Shown: positions 25,018-34,123 of the stretch, in pieces | Layout: every line of letters begins with the position of its first letter | How positions within the stretch are numbered: position 1 is the stretch's first letter | Assembly: GCA_900318685.1 (NCBI GenBank) | Contig: ONLL01000004.1 | Span: 161,527-225,526 of the forward strand | Reading direction: 5' to 3' | Source: an uncultured Prevotellaceae bacterium | GTDB taxonomy: Bacteria; Bacteroidota; Bacteroidia; Bacteroidales; Bacteroidaceae | Length of the DNA stretch: 64,000 bases | Position numbers and translations under genes: made by a program | The notes under the pieces: generated by a model | The model's input: the letters and a program-made list of their open reading frames with translations, nothing else | What the model was told of the DNA's origin: nothing | Databases searched by the model: none

Positions 25018-26448
25018 TTATTCGTAAGAGCCCATGCGCAGACGGTCGACCTCTTCCTCAGTGAGGTAACGCCAGTCGCCTCGACGAAGGTTCTTCTTGG
25101 TGAGACCTGCAAACTGAACGCGGTCAAGCTTGATAACCCTGTAGCCAAGAGACTCAAAGATACGACGCACGATGCGGTTCTTGCCGGAGTGAATCTCGAT
25201 GCCCACCTGCTTCTTGTCAGTTGGCGAAGCATACTGCACGTCGTCGGCACGCACCTCGCCGTCTTCAAGGACAACACCTTCGGCAATCTGCTGGATATCA
25301 TGGGCAGTAACGTTACGATCGAGGAACACATGGTATATCTTCTTCTTGAGATACTTCGGATGGGTAAGTTTTGAAGCGAGATCACCATCATTAGTAAGAA
25401 GCAGCACACCTGTAGTGTTACGGTCGAGTCGACCTACGGGATAGATACGCTCAGGGCAAGCATCCTTAACAAGATCCATGACAGTCTTACGCTGCTGCGG
25501 GTCATCACTGGTGGTGACATAGTCCTTGGGCTTGTTCAAGAGAACATACACCTTCTTCTCGAGGGAGACGGGATCATCGTGGAAACGCACCTCGTCCGTA
25601 CGCAGGACCTTTGTGCCAAGCTCTGTGACAACCTGTCCGTTAACGGTGATGACACCTGCCTGTATGAACTCGTCCGCTTCACGACGGCTGCAAACACCTG
25701 CGTTAGCAAGGAACTTGTTAAGGCGAATTGGCTCGTTGGGATCGTAGTTCTGCTCCTTATACTCTATGCGCTTCTTCATCGAGTACTTGGCATTGGGATC
25801 GTAGTCGGCAGTACGCTGACGACGGGGACGAGGCTGCTCAAAGCCATTACCACGAGGATTATTGTAGCCTCCGCGGGCATTGCTATAAGGACGCTGAGCA
25901 CCATACTGCTGGCGGGGCTGCTGCGAATAGCCGCCCTGCTGGCGGGGCTGGCTGTAACGGGGACGGGGCTGATAGCCGCCCTGCTGGCCTTCGGCGTCCT
26001 GATTGTAGCGAGGACGATAGCCTTCGCTTGGCTGATTATAGCGGGGACGAGACTGATAGCCACCCTGCTGGCCTTCGGCGTCCTGACTATAGCGGGAACG
26101 GGGCTGATAGCCGCCCTGTTGCTGGCGAGGCTGATAGCCGCCCTGCTGTTGACGGGGCTGCGAATAGCCGCCTCCATTATTATAAGATGTACGCGTGCGA
26201 TAAGGACGTTGCGACGGCGTGCCTTGCAAAGATGCGCCAAAGCCTTCTGGACGGAAGCCACCCTCATCCTCGCTGTTGTAGCGATTGAAGGTCGGCCGGT
26301 TGTAGGATCCTCCTACTGGGCGGCTTGTGGTACTGATACGTGGACGGGGTGAACGTCCTACTGGTCTGAATGTCTTGCCTTCATGGCTTGTCGGGTTCTT
26401 CTGCTCTTCATTGAGCTGATCCTGAGTCTTTTCGTTTTCGTTTTCCAT
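25018..26448 (-). CDS. rluB: 23S/16S rRNA pseudouridine synthase (RluB/RsuA family) with long disordered N-terminus
   Basis: A 476-residue protein. The C-terminal half is a standard enzyme: S4 RNA-binding domain ([19 protein letters not shown]) and the catalytic GRLDRNTTG motif near residue 342, then the [13 protein letters not shown] block. The first 235 residues are a low-complexity head rich in Gln, Gly, Tyr, Arg and Pro, with repeated QGGYQPR and RPRYNQ motifs. The start is ATG 26448; the frame stays open upstream only as a shadow of purB. The head resembles RGG/prion-like segments that bind RNA or condense. RluB versus RsuA/RluE-type target is not decided by sequence alone. Confidence 0.88.
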   Translation of the reverse strand: MENENEKTQDQLNEEQKNPTSHEGKTFRPVGRSPRPRISTTSRPVGGSYNRPTFNRYNSEDEGGFRPEGFGASLQGTPSQRPYRTRTSYNNGGGYSQPRQQQGGYQPRQQQGGYQPRSRYSQDAEGQQGGYQSRPRYNQPSEGYRPRYNQDAEGQQGGYQPRPRYSQPRQQGGYSQQPRQQYGAQRPYSNARGGYNNPRGNGFEQPRPRRQRTADYDPNAKYSMKKRIEYKEQNYDPNEPIRLNKFLANAGVCSRREADEFIQAGVITVNGQVVTELGTKVLRTDEVRFHDDPVSLEKKVYVLLNKPKDYVTTSDDPQQRKTVMDLVKDACPERIYPVGRLDRNTTGVLLLTNDGDLASKLTHPKYLKKKIYHVFLDRNVTAHDIQQIAEGVVLEDGEVRADDVQYASPTDKKQVGIEIHSGKNRIVRRIFESLGYRVIKLDRVQFAGLTKKNLRRGDWRYLTEEEVDRLRMGSYE

Positions 26449-26509
26449 AAATGCTTGTTGTTTTTGGGCCTCGCGGCTGGTTTTCAATGTGTAATAATTG
26501 GGGGATTTT

Positions 26510-27874
26510 CTAGATGCCTGTGTAGTTTTGGGGGGTGATTTGTGAGAGTTCGGCCTTGATGTCATCGCTGACATTAAGGGTCTGGATAAACTGCTGGATA
26601 GCAGCGGGAGTGATAATCTCATTGGTACGTGTGAGCTGCTTAAGCGTCTCATAGGGGTTAGGATATCCCTCACGACGGAGGATGGTCTGTATGGCCTCTG
26701 CGACGACAGGCCAGGTATTGTCGAGATCCCACTGCAGCTTATCCTCGTTGAGGATGAGCTTGCGCAGTCCTTTGAGTGTCGACTGGAAAGCGATGAGCGC
26801 ATGTCCCATGGGCACACCTACATTGCGAAGCACCGTTGAATCGGTGAGGTCACGCTGCAGCCGGCTGACAGGAAGCTTCTGTGCCAGAAAGGCGAGGATG
26901 GCATTGGCGATGCCAAGGTTGCCTTCGCTGTTCTCGTAGTCGATAGGATTAACTTTATGCGGCATGGCACTAGACCCTACCTCGCCTGCCTTGATACGCT
27001 GTTTGAAATAGTCCATGGAGATATACATCCAAAAGTCGCGGTCGAGGTCGATGATAATGGTATTGATGCGACGCAGGGCATCAAAGAGTGCTGCGAGCTG
27101 GTCGTAGTTCGAGATTTGCGTGGTGTACTGCTCACGCTCCAATCCAAGCTTCTCGTCAACAAAAGCATTGGCAAACGCCTGCCAGTCAAACTGCGGATAT
27201 GCCACATGATGAGCGTTGAAATTGCCCGTAGCACCTCCAAACTTAGCAGTCACGGGAATATCGCGAAGTGCACGCAGCTGTTCCTCCAAACGGTAGACAA
27301 AGACCATGATTTCCTTACCAAGGCGAGTCGGTGAGGCCGGCTGACCATGGGTGCGTGCGAGCATTGGCACATTGCGCCAAGCCTGAGCATAGTCGTTCAG
27401 TTGCTCAATGAGCTCTTCAAGCAGGGGGATATATGCCTGATTGAGTGCCTCTTTAATGGACAGAGGCACGGAGGTGTTGTTGATGTCCTGGGAAGTAAGG
27501 CCGAAGTGGACGAAATTCTTGAAGGCGTCTACATTGGCTTCACACGTCGTGCCCAAGATGTCGTCGAAACGCTCCTTGATGAAATATTCGACAGCCTTAA
27601 CATCATGATTCGTGACAGCCTCAATATCCTTAACACGGCGGGCATCGTCCTCAGAGAAATTCAGGTAGATGTCGCGCAGCTGGGGAAAGAGGTCATGGGG
27701 GAAAGTGGCCAGCTGAGGCAACGGCAGTTCGCACAATGCGATGAAATACTCAATCTCTACCCGTACACGGTAGCGGATGAGTGCATACTCAGAGAAAAAC
27801 TGAGAGAGGGAAGCGGTCTTTCCACGGTAGCGGCCGTCAATAGGCGAAACGGCTGTCAGGGCTGATAATTCCAT
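26510..27874 (-). CDS. purB: adenylosuccinate lyase
   Basis: Catalyses two beta-eliminations in purine synthesis (SAICAR to AICAR and adenylosuccinate to AMP). The 454-residue protein shows the fumarase/aspartase superfamily signature SSAMPHKVNPIDYENSEGN (flexible active-site loop), the THGQPASPT motif and the N-terminal SPIDGRYRGK. Start ATG 27874 begins MELSALTAVSPIDGRY; the longer frame upstream is not needed. tRNA-Val lies 76 bases upstream on the same strand, so purB may be read from the tRNA promoter. Confidence 0.97.
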   Translation of the reverse strand: MELSALTAVSPIDGRYRGKTASLSQFFSEYALIRYRVRVEIEYFIALCELPLPQLATFPHDLFPQLRDIYLNFSEDDARRVKDIEAVTNHDVKAVEYFIKERFDDILGTTCEANVDAFKNFVHFGLTSQDINNTSVPLSIKEALNQAYIPLLEELIEQLNDYAQAWRNVPMLARTHGQPASPTRLGKEIMVFVYRLEEQLRALRDIPVTAKFGGATGNFNAHHVAYPQFDWQAFANAFVDEKLGLEREQYTTQISNYDQLAALFDALRRINTIIIDLDRDFWMYISMDYFKQRIKAGEVGSSAMPHKVNPIDYENSEGNLGIANAILAFLAQKLPVSRLQRDLTDSTVLRNVGVPMGHALIAFQSTLKGLRKLILNEDKLQWDLDNTWPVVAEAIQTILRREGYPNPYETLKQLTRTNEIITPAAIQQFIQTLNVSDDIKAELSQITPQNYTGI

Positions 27875-27950
27875 ATTTTTGCAGTGCTCGTTGCTCGTTA
27901 AATGAAAATTGCGGCACAGCCGCAACATACTGAACCTTATCTTGAAGATG

Positions 27951-28025
27951 TGGGCGTTGACGGATTCGAACCGCCGACCCTCTGCTTGTAAGGCAGATGC
28001 TCTAAACCAACTGAGCTAAACGCCC
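27951..28025 (-). tRNA. tRNA-Val (anticodon UAC)
   Basis: Seventy-five bases fold as a cloverleaf: acceptor GGGCGTT with AACGCCC, D-loop AGCTCAGTTGGTTTAGAGC, anticodon loop CTTACAA giving anticodon UAC, and T-arm with GGTTCGAATCC. CCA is not encoded (CAT follows the discriminator A). A complete promoter precedes it, and purB follows. Confidence 0.97.
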
Positions 28026-28055
28026 GCTTCGACCTATGTCCTTGTTAAGCGGGTG

Positions 28056-28063
28056 CAAAGGTA
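28056..28063 (-). promoter_or_regulatory. promoter of tRNA-Val/purB
   Basis: TACCTTTG on the minus strand with TTTG at 28084-28087, spacing 20. It lies 31 bases upstream of the tRNA 5' end. Confidence 0.7.
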
Positions 28064-28177
28064 GTAAAAAAACGCGAAACGACCAAACTTTTCGGCGTTT
28101 TTTTCGCAGGAAGAAGAAAAAAAAGCCCGACAGCGCAAAAATCCACATCAACATTTGGCTGTCTCAACTTTATTTAA

Positions 28178-28185
28178 TACCTTTG
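28178..28185 (+). promoter_or_regulatory. promoter of the outer membrane protein gene at 28.2 kb
   Basis: TACCTTTG with TTTG at 28154-28157, spacing 20. Leader about 24 bases. Confidence 0.7.
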
Positions 28186-28212
28186 CAGACCATAAAGACA
28201 CTCATACGCAGC

Positions 28213-29316
28213 ATGAAACGACGACTACTCCTGCTAGTATCAGCACTTCTCTTGCTCACTACGGCGTGGGCGCAAGAGGAGATATTGCCGGCAAGCACCT
28301 ACAAGCAGAAAGCCTTTCAGCACCTCGACATATCTTTGACTAGTGGCACCACGGGCATCGGCTTCGACTTGTCGATGCCTCTAAACGACGTATTCTCACT
28401 TCGTGCCGGTTATGCCACGATGCCCCACTTCTCGCATGCGATGCATTTTGGCGTACAGGTGGGTGAGGATCCTGCTACTAGCCAGTCAAAGTTTGAGCGA
28501 TTGGCTGGACTTCTGGAGGACTTCACCGGCAACAAGGTGGACAATGTCGTTGACATGATAGGCAAGCCCACGTACTGGAACTGGAAGCTGTTGGTGGATG
28601 TGAAGCCTTTCCACAATAAACATTGGCACTTTACAGCAGGTATTTTCGCTGGCAACAGCAAGGTAGCGGAAGCCGTGAACTCGATTGAGGACATGCCTTC
28701 GACAATGGCCGTGAACATCTACAACAGCCTTTACTACAAAGCCGTGAGAGGAGAGCCTTTCGTGGAGTACGGAGAAATGAGCATCTACAACCAAGATGTA
28801 GCGGAGAAGTTCATGTCGTACGGTATCATGAACATCCGGATGGCCGACTACAAACACGATGTGTATTATGATGAAGATGTAGTCGCTGAATACGACCAGT
28901 TTATCGGCAATAAGGCCTACGAAGAAGGCGATATTATCTATCACGGCTCATCATGGGTTGACGAAGACGGTGTGGAGCATGGCCCTGACATCAAGTATCA
29001 TAAGGGCGATGCCTATCGCATGATGCCTGACAATAACAGTATGCTGAGGGCTTGGGCATATGCGAAGCGTTTCAAACCATACCTCGGTTTCGGCTATGGT
29101 GGCCAGTTACTGAAGAAAGATCCCAGTTGGCAGGTCTCGTTTGACTGCGGAGCCTTGTTTTGGGGTGGAACTCCGCGCATAGTGACCCACGATGGGACTG
29201 ACCTGGTGAATGATGTAGAGAATGTCCGGGGCAAAGTGGGTGACTACGTCGACATCGTAAAGAAGTTCAAGGTATTCCCCGTACTGAATCTCAGAATCAC
29301 CAAGCGCATTTTCTAA
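28213..29316 (+). CDS. outer membrane beta-barrel protein, unknown role
   Basis: A 367-residue protein with signal peptide MKRRLLLLVSALLLLTTAWAQ. The mature part alternates hydrophobic and polar residues with many aromatic residues and ends in LRITKRIF, as expected for an outer membrane barrel with a terminal aromatic. An acidic, His/Tyr-rich central portion (residues about 200-300) may be an external loop or plug. ATG 28213 is placed after a well-formed promoter; the frame extends upstream without a signal peptide. Monocistronic. No specific family name can be supported. Confidence 0.75.
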   Translation: MKRRLLLLVSALLLLTTAWAQEEILPASTYKQKAFQHLDISLTSGTTGIGFDLSMPLNDVFSLRAGYATMPHFSHAMHFGVQVGEDPATSQSKFERLAGLLEDFTGNKVDNVVDMIGKPTYWNWKLLVDVKPFHNKHWHFTAGIFAGNSKVAEAVNSIEDMPSTMAVNIYNSLYYKAVRGEPFVEYGEMSIYNQDVAEKFMSYGIMNIRMADYKHDVYYDEDVVAEYDQFIGNKAYEEGDIIYHGSSWVDEDGVEHGPDIKYHKGDAYRMMPDNNSMLRAWAYAKRFKPYLGFGYGGQLLKKDPSWQVSFDCGALFWGGTPRIVTHDGTDLVNDVENVRGKVGDYVDIVKKFKVFPVLNLRITKRIF

Positions 29317-29600
29317 GGCTATGATATGGCAGTAGGCTCATAGAGCCAGTGCTTCGTGACCTATACCTTACGGGTAGAGGCGCAGTAGGACGTACATCTT
29401 AGGGAAAAAGGTCGGGGCTGAAAGGGAGAAAGAACGGAACTATCAGGGAGAAAGGACGGAGCTCTCGTATTCGCAGCGGGCGGGAAAAACATCGGCAGCG
29501 GACGCTGCTGATATCGGCAGCAGCCGGGGATAATATCGGCAGCGGCTGCTGCGTACCATTTTTTACGGCCATGATATAGCAGTAAGCACATGGATCCAGG
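29317..29600. repeat. imperfect ~34-bp direct repeats flanking a 22-bp array
   Basis: Sequence at 29317-29350 (GGCTATGATATGGCAGTAGG at its start) recurs at 29567-29600 (GGCCATGATATAGCAGTAAG at its start), 250 bases apart, with about 80 percent identity. Between them lies the seven-unit array. The pair may mark the ends of an inserted or duplicated element. Confidence 0.65.
29402..29555. repeat. 22-bp tandem array (7 units, two sub-types)
   Basis: Seven units in exact register: three begin GGGARAAAG (29402, 29424, 29446), one is transitional (29468) and three contain ATCGGCAGC (29490, 29512, 29534). It lies between convergent gene ends. The GC-rich half can fold through its own CAGCG/GCTGC complementarity. 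Confidence 0.88.
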
Positions 29601-29697
29601 GGGGCTAGTCGGCCACCCGAAAAAGTAGAACAATTGTTTTAGTTCATCAACCCTACGATCTTCATCCACTAGCCCGAAATGAGGGGGTACAAACATC

Positions 29698-29733
29698 ATG
29701 ATAGAGGTGCGCCAAACGGCACACCTCTATCAT
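29698..29733 (-). terminator. hairpin terminator after the MBG protein gene
   Basis: Sixteen-base near-perfect stem (ATGATAGAGGTG and CACCTCTATCAT outer parts, GCC/GGC inner) with a four-base loop, 21 bases after the stop of the MBG gene. T-richness downstream is modest. Confidence 0.7.
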
Positions 29734-29753
29734 CTGCATCAGCATCCAGCTGT

Positions 29754-32700
29754 CTACTTCAGGACGATCTTGCGGCCCTCGATGATGTAAACACCACGTG
29801 GGAGGCCCTTGGTCGTCGTAGCTTGAGAACGCACCTTTCGTCCCGTAACCGTATAGATGTCAACAGGATGTACGAAGACGAGAGTCTGAATGCCATCACG
29901 CATCTGGACGGTGAGACGACCATTGACATAGGTAAAGTCATAGTTTCGAGCCTCACCACCACTAACTACAATGTCATAGATACCAGGAGCACTCTCGGCA
30001 GTAGCCGTGGTCGTTGCCACAGGAGCTACAGTAAAGACATCGGGCGTGTCACCATTGCGGAAACCGTCATAAAGGATCTCGAAGACAGGATTCTCCTCTC
30101 CCTCCTCACGTGTATAATCACCAACAGAAGCTGTCAGCGGAGCTTTGCTGACGGTCATCGTTGCATTGACCAAACGGATATTGGGATAAGTGATTGTGCC
30201 TTGCTCGACGATGATGTCATAGGTGCCGGCATCAGACTGGCTGGTAACAACACATGACAGAATCGGCTCACCCTCGATCTCACCGCCACTGACAATATAG
30301 GAAAGCTGCGGCACCTCGTCGCCATAGACCATCGTAGCATCGTTTGCCATGATCACTATCTGGTCGGCTTCAGTAATGATGAGCTTGCCCGACCTGTAGA
30401 GGAAGTAGTAGAGGTCCGATTCTGCACCGCTGACACTGACGATATATTCGCCAGGAGTATTATCATCAGGAGCATTGGTGGTAATTTCGGGCTGCTTCGT
30501 GAGCACCGTCTCATCCTGCCCAAGTTTGAATCCTTCGAAGGTGGGCTTAAACTCAGGCCGAGGATCCGTCTGTTTCATTGTGTAAGGTCCGCCAGCAGTG
30601 ATAGTCAGTGGTGCCTTAGTCACGGTAAGCGTACCATTAACGAAAGTCAGGTTGGGATAATCCTCCAGTGTGCCTTTACTGATGGAGATGGTATAGACAC
30701 CCGGCAACGATTCAGGAGTAGCCTCGCAAGTAATGATGGGAGATCCAGTCAGCGTACCTCCTTCGATGGTCCAAGTGAAAGCGGGGTTAGGATCGCCATA
30801 ATTCTTAGTCACGCTAGTTGCACGTACAATGATGGGATTATCAGGCTTAATAGTCAGTGTACCAGACTGATGGGTGATGTCGTAGTTATCGGCAGTTGCC
30901 CCACTGACATTAATCGTATAAGTGCCTGGTGTTTTTTCCTCAGGTACATCACAACTGACGACTGGCTTGGTGGTAAGCACAGCATCCGTCTCGGCCAGTT
31001 TGAAGCCAGTGATGTCATAGGCAAAAGTTGGCAGGTTCTCACTTTGTACGATAGTATAGCTGCGGGCCTTTACGGTGAGCGGAGCTTTCGTCACAGTAAG
31101 TGTTCCATTAACGAAACGGATATTAGCATAATCCTGAAGTGTTCCCTTACTGATTACGATTTCATAATTGCCTATCGGAGATGCCTTCGTAGCCTCACAC
31201 TTCAACTCTGGAGTACCTGTGAGCGTACCACCCTCAATGGTATACTTCAGTTCTGGTACATCATTACCATAAATCTTTGCAGTGCTCGTTGCCCGAACTG
31301 TGATAAGAGGAGCCTCCTGAATGGTCAAAGTACCAGCCACATATTTAATATTATAGTTCGGAGCCACAGCACCGCTAATGGTGATCGGGTAAGTGCCTGG
31401 TGTCGAGCTATCAGTGGCACTGCAGGTGACTACTGGTTTATTTGTCATCACTGTCTCCGTCTCACCGAGTTTGAAGCCCGAGCAATCGTAAGCAAACTGC
31501 GGTAGTGGAGCGCCCTGTTGGATAGTGTAGCTACGAGCAGTGACAGTGAGCGGAGCAGCACTTACGGTAAGCGTTCCATTGACACCCGTAAACTTATGGT
31601 TGGTAATTGTTCCAACGCGTACCAAGATAGGATAATCACCAACAGGCGACGACTGAGTTGCCTCACAGGTGATGGCAGGCTGTCCCTTGAGTGTCCCCGT
31701 TCCGGTCACTTCATATTCAAACGTGGGGTTGGCCTCACCATATTCACGTGTGTAACTCTTCGCAGTAACAATCACAGCATCTTTTGCAATCTCCTCGTCG
31801 TACTCTTCTTGTGTCATCAGCGTAATCTCATCAGGTGAGCCCACCGGAACAACAAGATAAGCACGGTTCTTGGGTACATATTTCACATCGGCCTTAACAA
31901 AACCTAGCTTTCCTGCTGACGTAGTTCCCAACAGACGCATAGTATTGGGATCATACTTAGTGGCATTAAAATGGAATGCCTCCTCATTATCATTGATGAA
32001 ATCTATCTGTGAGTTCTCGAAGAACAAACCTTTAAGCAGGTTGCCGGCAGGAGCTGATGTGTCCTGCATCTCGATATTCAGACGGTTGTCAGAAGCCTCA
32101 GAACCGGCACAAGCAATAATGACCGGCGATTTGGCAGCCACCTTTCCTTGAACTTCAGTCATCACGGCAATGTCACCGTCAACCTTAGTAACTGCGTAGG
32201 CTTTCATACCCGAAGAAGCGAAGGTAAAGGGGAAAGAACCAAAGAACGAGGTATACTGTTTCCCTCCAGCAGTTACTTCGGCAGGAAGTCCGAAGAAATT
32301 ATTGTCATTAGCAGCAGAAATAGGAAGGATATACCATCGACGCAGGAACTCACTGCCTTCCTTCTGGGTGGTTATGCGTCCCTCAGTCTCATTACCTGCA
32401 ACATCAAAGAGGTAGAGTGTAATGCCCGCTTCAGTAGCTGATGCCCAATAAGTATTGGCTTCCTTTGGTGTCAGGGTGATATAACGCCCAACTACAGCAT
32501 GAGCATCGGTGCCTTGAGCCTTCAGATTATACTGATTGCCTTCTTGTTTCTCGATATAGACAACAGAGCCTGCATCAGAGACCACATTCTTAAATTTCTT
32601 GATGGTCATCAACGCATCAGTATCGTAGGAAGTTGTCGACATATTAAAGCCCTTAGTCTTATTGTCAATCATGACAATATAGCGCTCAGACTTCATATTC

Positions 32701-32789
32701 TGCACACGATAATAGCCGTCGCCCGTATACTGAGATAAGGCAGGCAAGCCTAATAGTAGTGAGAAAAAAAGTGTAAGTATTCTGTTCAT
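29754..32789 (-). CDS. MBG-repeat surface protein with type IX-type tail
   Basis: A 1011-residue exported protein with signal peptide MNRILTLFFSLLLGLPALSQ. Residues about 20-330 are a beta-rich head of unknown type. From about 336 to 960 there are eight MBG (mucin-binding-glycoprotein-like, Ig-like) modules of about 75-82 residues in strict alternation: type A (YGD/NP..F/LxY, GGTLTGxPxxxCEA, NGTLTVTKAPL) and type B (ARSYTIxQ, GFKLxETxxVLTxKP, SGTLTI). The C-terminus (VDIYTVTGRKVRSQ to GVYIIEGRKIVLK) is a sorting-tail-like domain. It is probably a surface or secreted adhesin-like rod. It follows the module B OmpA gene but is separated by a hairpin. Confidence 0.85.
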   Translation of the reverse strand: MNRILTLFFSLLLGLPALSQYTGDGYYRVQNMKSERYIVMIDNKTKGFNMSTTSYDTDALMTIKKFKNVVSDAGSVVYIEKQEGNQYNLKAQGTDAHAVVGRYITLTPKEANTYWASATEAGITLYLFDVAGNETEGRITTQKEGSEFLRRWYILPISAANDNNFFGLPAEVTAGGKQYTSFFGSFPFTFASSGMKAYAVTKVDGDIAVMTEVQGKVAAKSPVIIACAGSEASDNRLNIEMQDTSAPAGNLLKGLFFENSQIDFINDNEEAFHFNATKYDPNTMRLLGTTSAGKLGFVKADVKYVPKNRAYLVVPVGSPDEITLMTQEEYDEEIAKDAVIVTAKSYTREYGEANPTFEYEVTGTGTLKGQPAITCEATQSSPVGDYPILVRVGTITNHKFTGVNGTLTVSAAPLTVTARSYTIQQGAPLPQFAYDCSGFKLGETETVMTNKPVVTCSATDSSTPGTYPITISGAVAPNYNIKYVAGTLTIQEAPLITVRATSTAKIYGNDVPELKYTIEGGTLTGTPELKCEATKASPIGNYEIVISKGTLQDYANIRFVNGTLTVTKAPLTVKARSYTIVQSENLPTFAYDITGFKLAETDAVLTTKPVVSCDVPEEKTPGTYTINVSGATADNYDITHQSGTLTIKPDNPIIVRATSVTKNYGDPNPAFTWTIEGGTLTGSPIITCEATPESLPGVYTISISKGTLEDYPNLTFVNGTLTVTKAPLTITAGGPYTMKQTDPRPEFKPTFEGFKLGQDETVLTKQPEITTNAPDDNTPGEYIVSVSGAESDLYYFLYRSGKLIITEADQIVIMANDATMVYGDEVPQLSYIVSGGEIEGEPILSCVVTSQSDAGTYDIIVEQGTITYPNIRLVNATMTVSKAPLTASVGDYTREEGEENPVFEILYDGFRNGDTPDVFTVAPVATTTATAESAPGIYDIVVSGGEARNYDFTYVNGRLTVQMRDGIQTLVFVHPVDIYTVTGRKVRSQATTTKGLPRGVYIIEGRKIVLK

Positions 32790-32843
32790 AATAAGTTAAT
32801 TTTATAATGTAGGGCAATCGAGTCCCATGTACTTAATCAGAAT

Positions 32844-32883
32844 CCTGCCTTGCAATTAGCCAAAAGGCAAACTGCAAGACAGG
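32844..32883 (-). terminator. hairpin between OmpA-type and MBG genes
   Basis: Stem CCTGCCTTGCA paired with TGCAAGACAGG (one mismatch) and inner GCC/GGC around AAAA. There is no T run after it on the minus strand, so it may act as an attenuator or RNA-stabilising structure. Confidence 0.45.
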
Positions 32884-32914
32884 ACTTTAAAGTTACTAAT
32901 AATGCATGGAGCAG

Positions 32915-34096
32915 TTACTCTGCAATGCAGATGCTCACACGGTTCTTGTCATTCTCGGCAAACGGCTGCTCGGTGTCACCCTTACTGTCGGTAACAATGC
33001 GCGAACGATCAATCTTGTACTGACGTACGAGACGGTCGGCAACAACCTTGGCACGATTCTTACCAAGACGATCATTAATCTGAGCATTGCCCGTGCCCTT
33101 ATCAGCGTAACCGGTGATGGTCACCTTGGCCTGAGGATTGAGTTTCAGGAAGCTTGCAATCTCGTCAAGTTTCTGGTCCTCGGTAGGATCGATACGAGTG
33201 CTATTGATAGTGAAGAATACATCGCGGCGCAGCGGTTCCTGCTTCTTCTCGACCTCAACAATCTTGTCGATATAAACAGGTTTCTCAACCACCTTCTCCA
33301 CTTCAACCTTCTTCTCGACAACTTTCTCTATGACACGAGGCTGACGATTGAAAATGCCACGTGACTTAAACTTCATACCTGGAGCCCACAGATTATAGGT
33401 GTCACCAAGATTGATTTTCAGTCCAGCCAATGCATTAAAATACCAGTCGGCATTCTCTGCACGCTTGGAGTTGTAGCGGTCACTAAGTGTATTTGCATTT
33501 ACTTCGATTCCAAAGCTCACCTTATCACTCAAACGGAAGTCAGCAGCCAAGCCGGCACGTCCCACAAAACGAGGTTTACTGCCATCCCAAAGATAGCTCA
33601 TGGGAGCAGCACCACTGGTATTGTAACGCTTGAGAACCTGAGCAGCAACGTCAGCAGCTTCATCATTGCTGAAACCAATGTTAGCACCTACACCCACAAA
33701 CAGATTCACATTAAGCAACCGTTTGGGGTTAAAGCCAACAAAGAGATTCGAGAGATTCGCTGTCAGGTCGACAGTAGGAGCAACATACTTCCAGCCCCAT
33801 GTGAACTTCTGGCTGGGATCCTCATATTCAGAGCCACCTTTTGACTGCCAAGCATTGATAGCAAGACGAGCGCCAAGCACCTCATCGAACTGATAGCCTA
33901 GAGTAGCCTGCACATTATATGAAAACAGATCTCCAAACGACACCTCGCCAAGGGTGTACTGTCCACCCAACGGCTGTACCTGCACATACCAGTGAGGATT
34001 GAAGACATACTCTGGCTTCTCCTCAGGTCCCTGTGCCGATGCTGAGACGAAGCCCAGCATCAGCATGCAGGAAAGTATTGATTTCTTGATATTCAT
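32915..34096 (-). CDS. OmpA-type outer membrane protein (module B)
   Basis: A 393-residue paralogue of the module A protein. Signal peptide MNIKKSILSCMLMLGFVSASA, barrel region with YLWDGSK, LSDRYNSKRAENADWYFNAL and INLGD motifs, a Val/Glu/Lys-rich linker (VIEKVVEKKVEVEKVVEKP pattern, residues about 258-285), then the OmpA peptidoglycan-binding domain (RRDVFFTINSTRIDPTEDQK, TGYADKGTGNAQINDRLGKNRA). ATG 34096 has AAGGAGA seven bases upstream; the frame runs two codons further to TTG. It lies 27 bases after the coiled-coil lipoprotein gene. Confidence 0.92.
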   Translation of the reverse strand: MNIKKSILSCMLMLGFVSASAQGPEEKPEYVFNPHWYVQVQPLGGQYTLGEVSFGDLFSYNVQATLGYQFDEVLGARLAINAWQSKGGSEYEDPSQKFTWGWKYVAPTVDLTANLSNLFVGFNPKRLLNVNLFVGVGANIGFSNDEAADVAAQVLKRYNTSGAAPMSYLWDGSKPRFVGRAGLAADFRLSDKVSFGIEVNANTLSDRYNSKRAENADWYFNALAGLKINLGDTYNLWAPGMKFKSRGIFNRQPRVIEKVVEKKVEVEKVVEKPVYIDKIVEVEKKQEPLRRDVFFTINSTRIDPTEDQKLDEIASFLKLNPQAKVTITGYADKGTGNAQINDRLGKNRAKVVADRLVRQYKIDRSRIVTDSKGDTEQPFAENDKNRVSICIAE

Positions 34097-34123
34097 TGTC
34101 AATTCTCCTTTTCAAGTGAATGA

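Noticed and set aside
26449-26817. Longer start for the pseudouridine synthase
   Set aside because: The upstream codons overlap purB and read as an antisense-like Ser/Arg shadow; ATG 26448 starts a compositionally consistent head.
28064-28103. AAAAACGC/GCGTTTTTTT dyad as a terminator
   Set aside because: It lies between divergent promoters, just upstream of both transcription units, where a terminator has no gene to serve; probably AT-rich coincidence.
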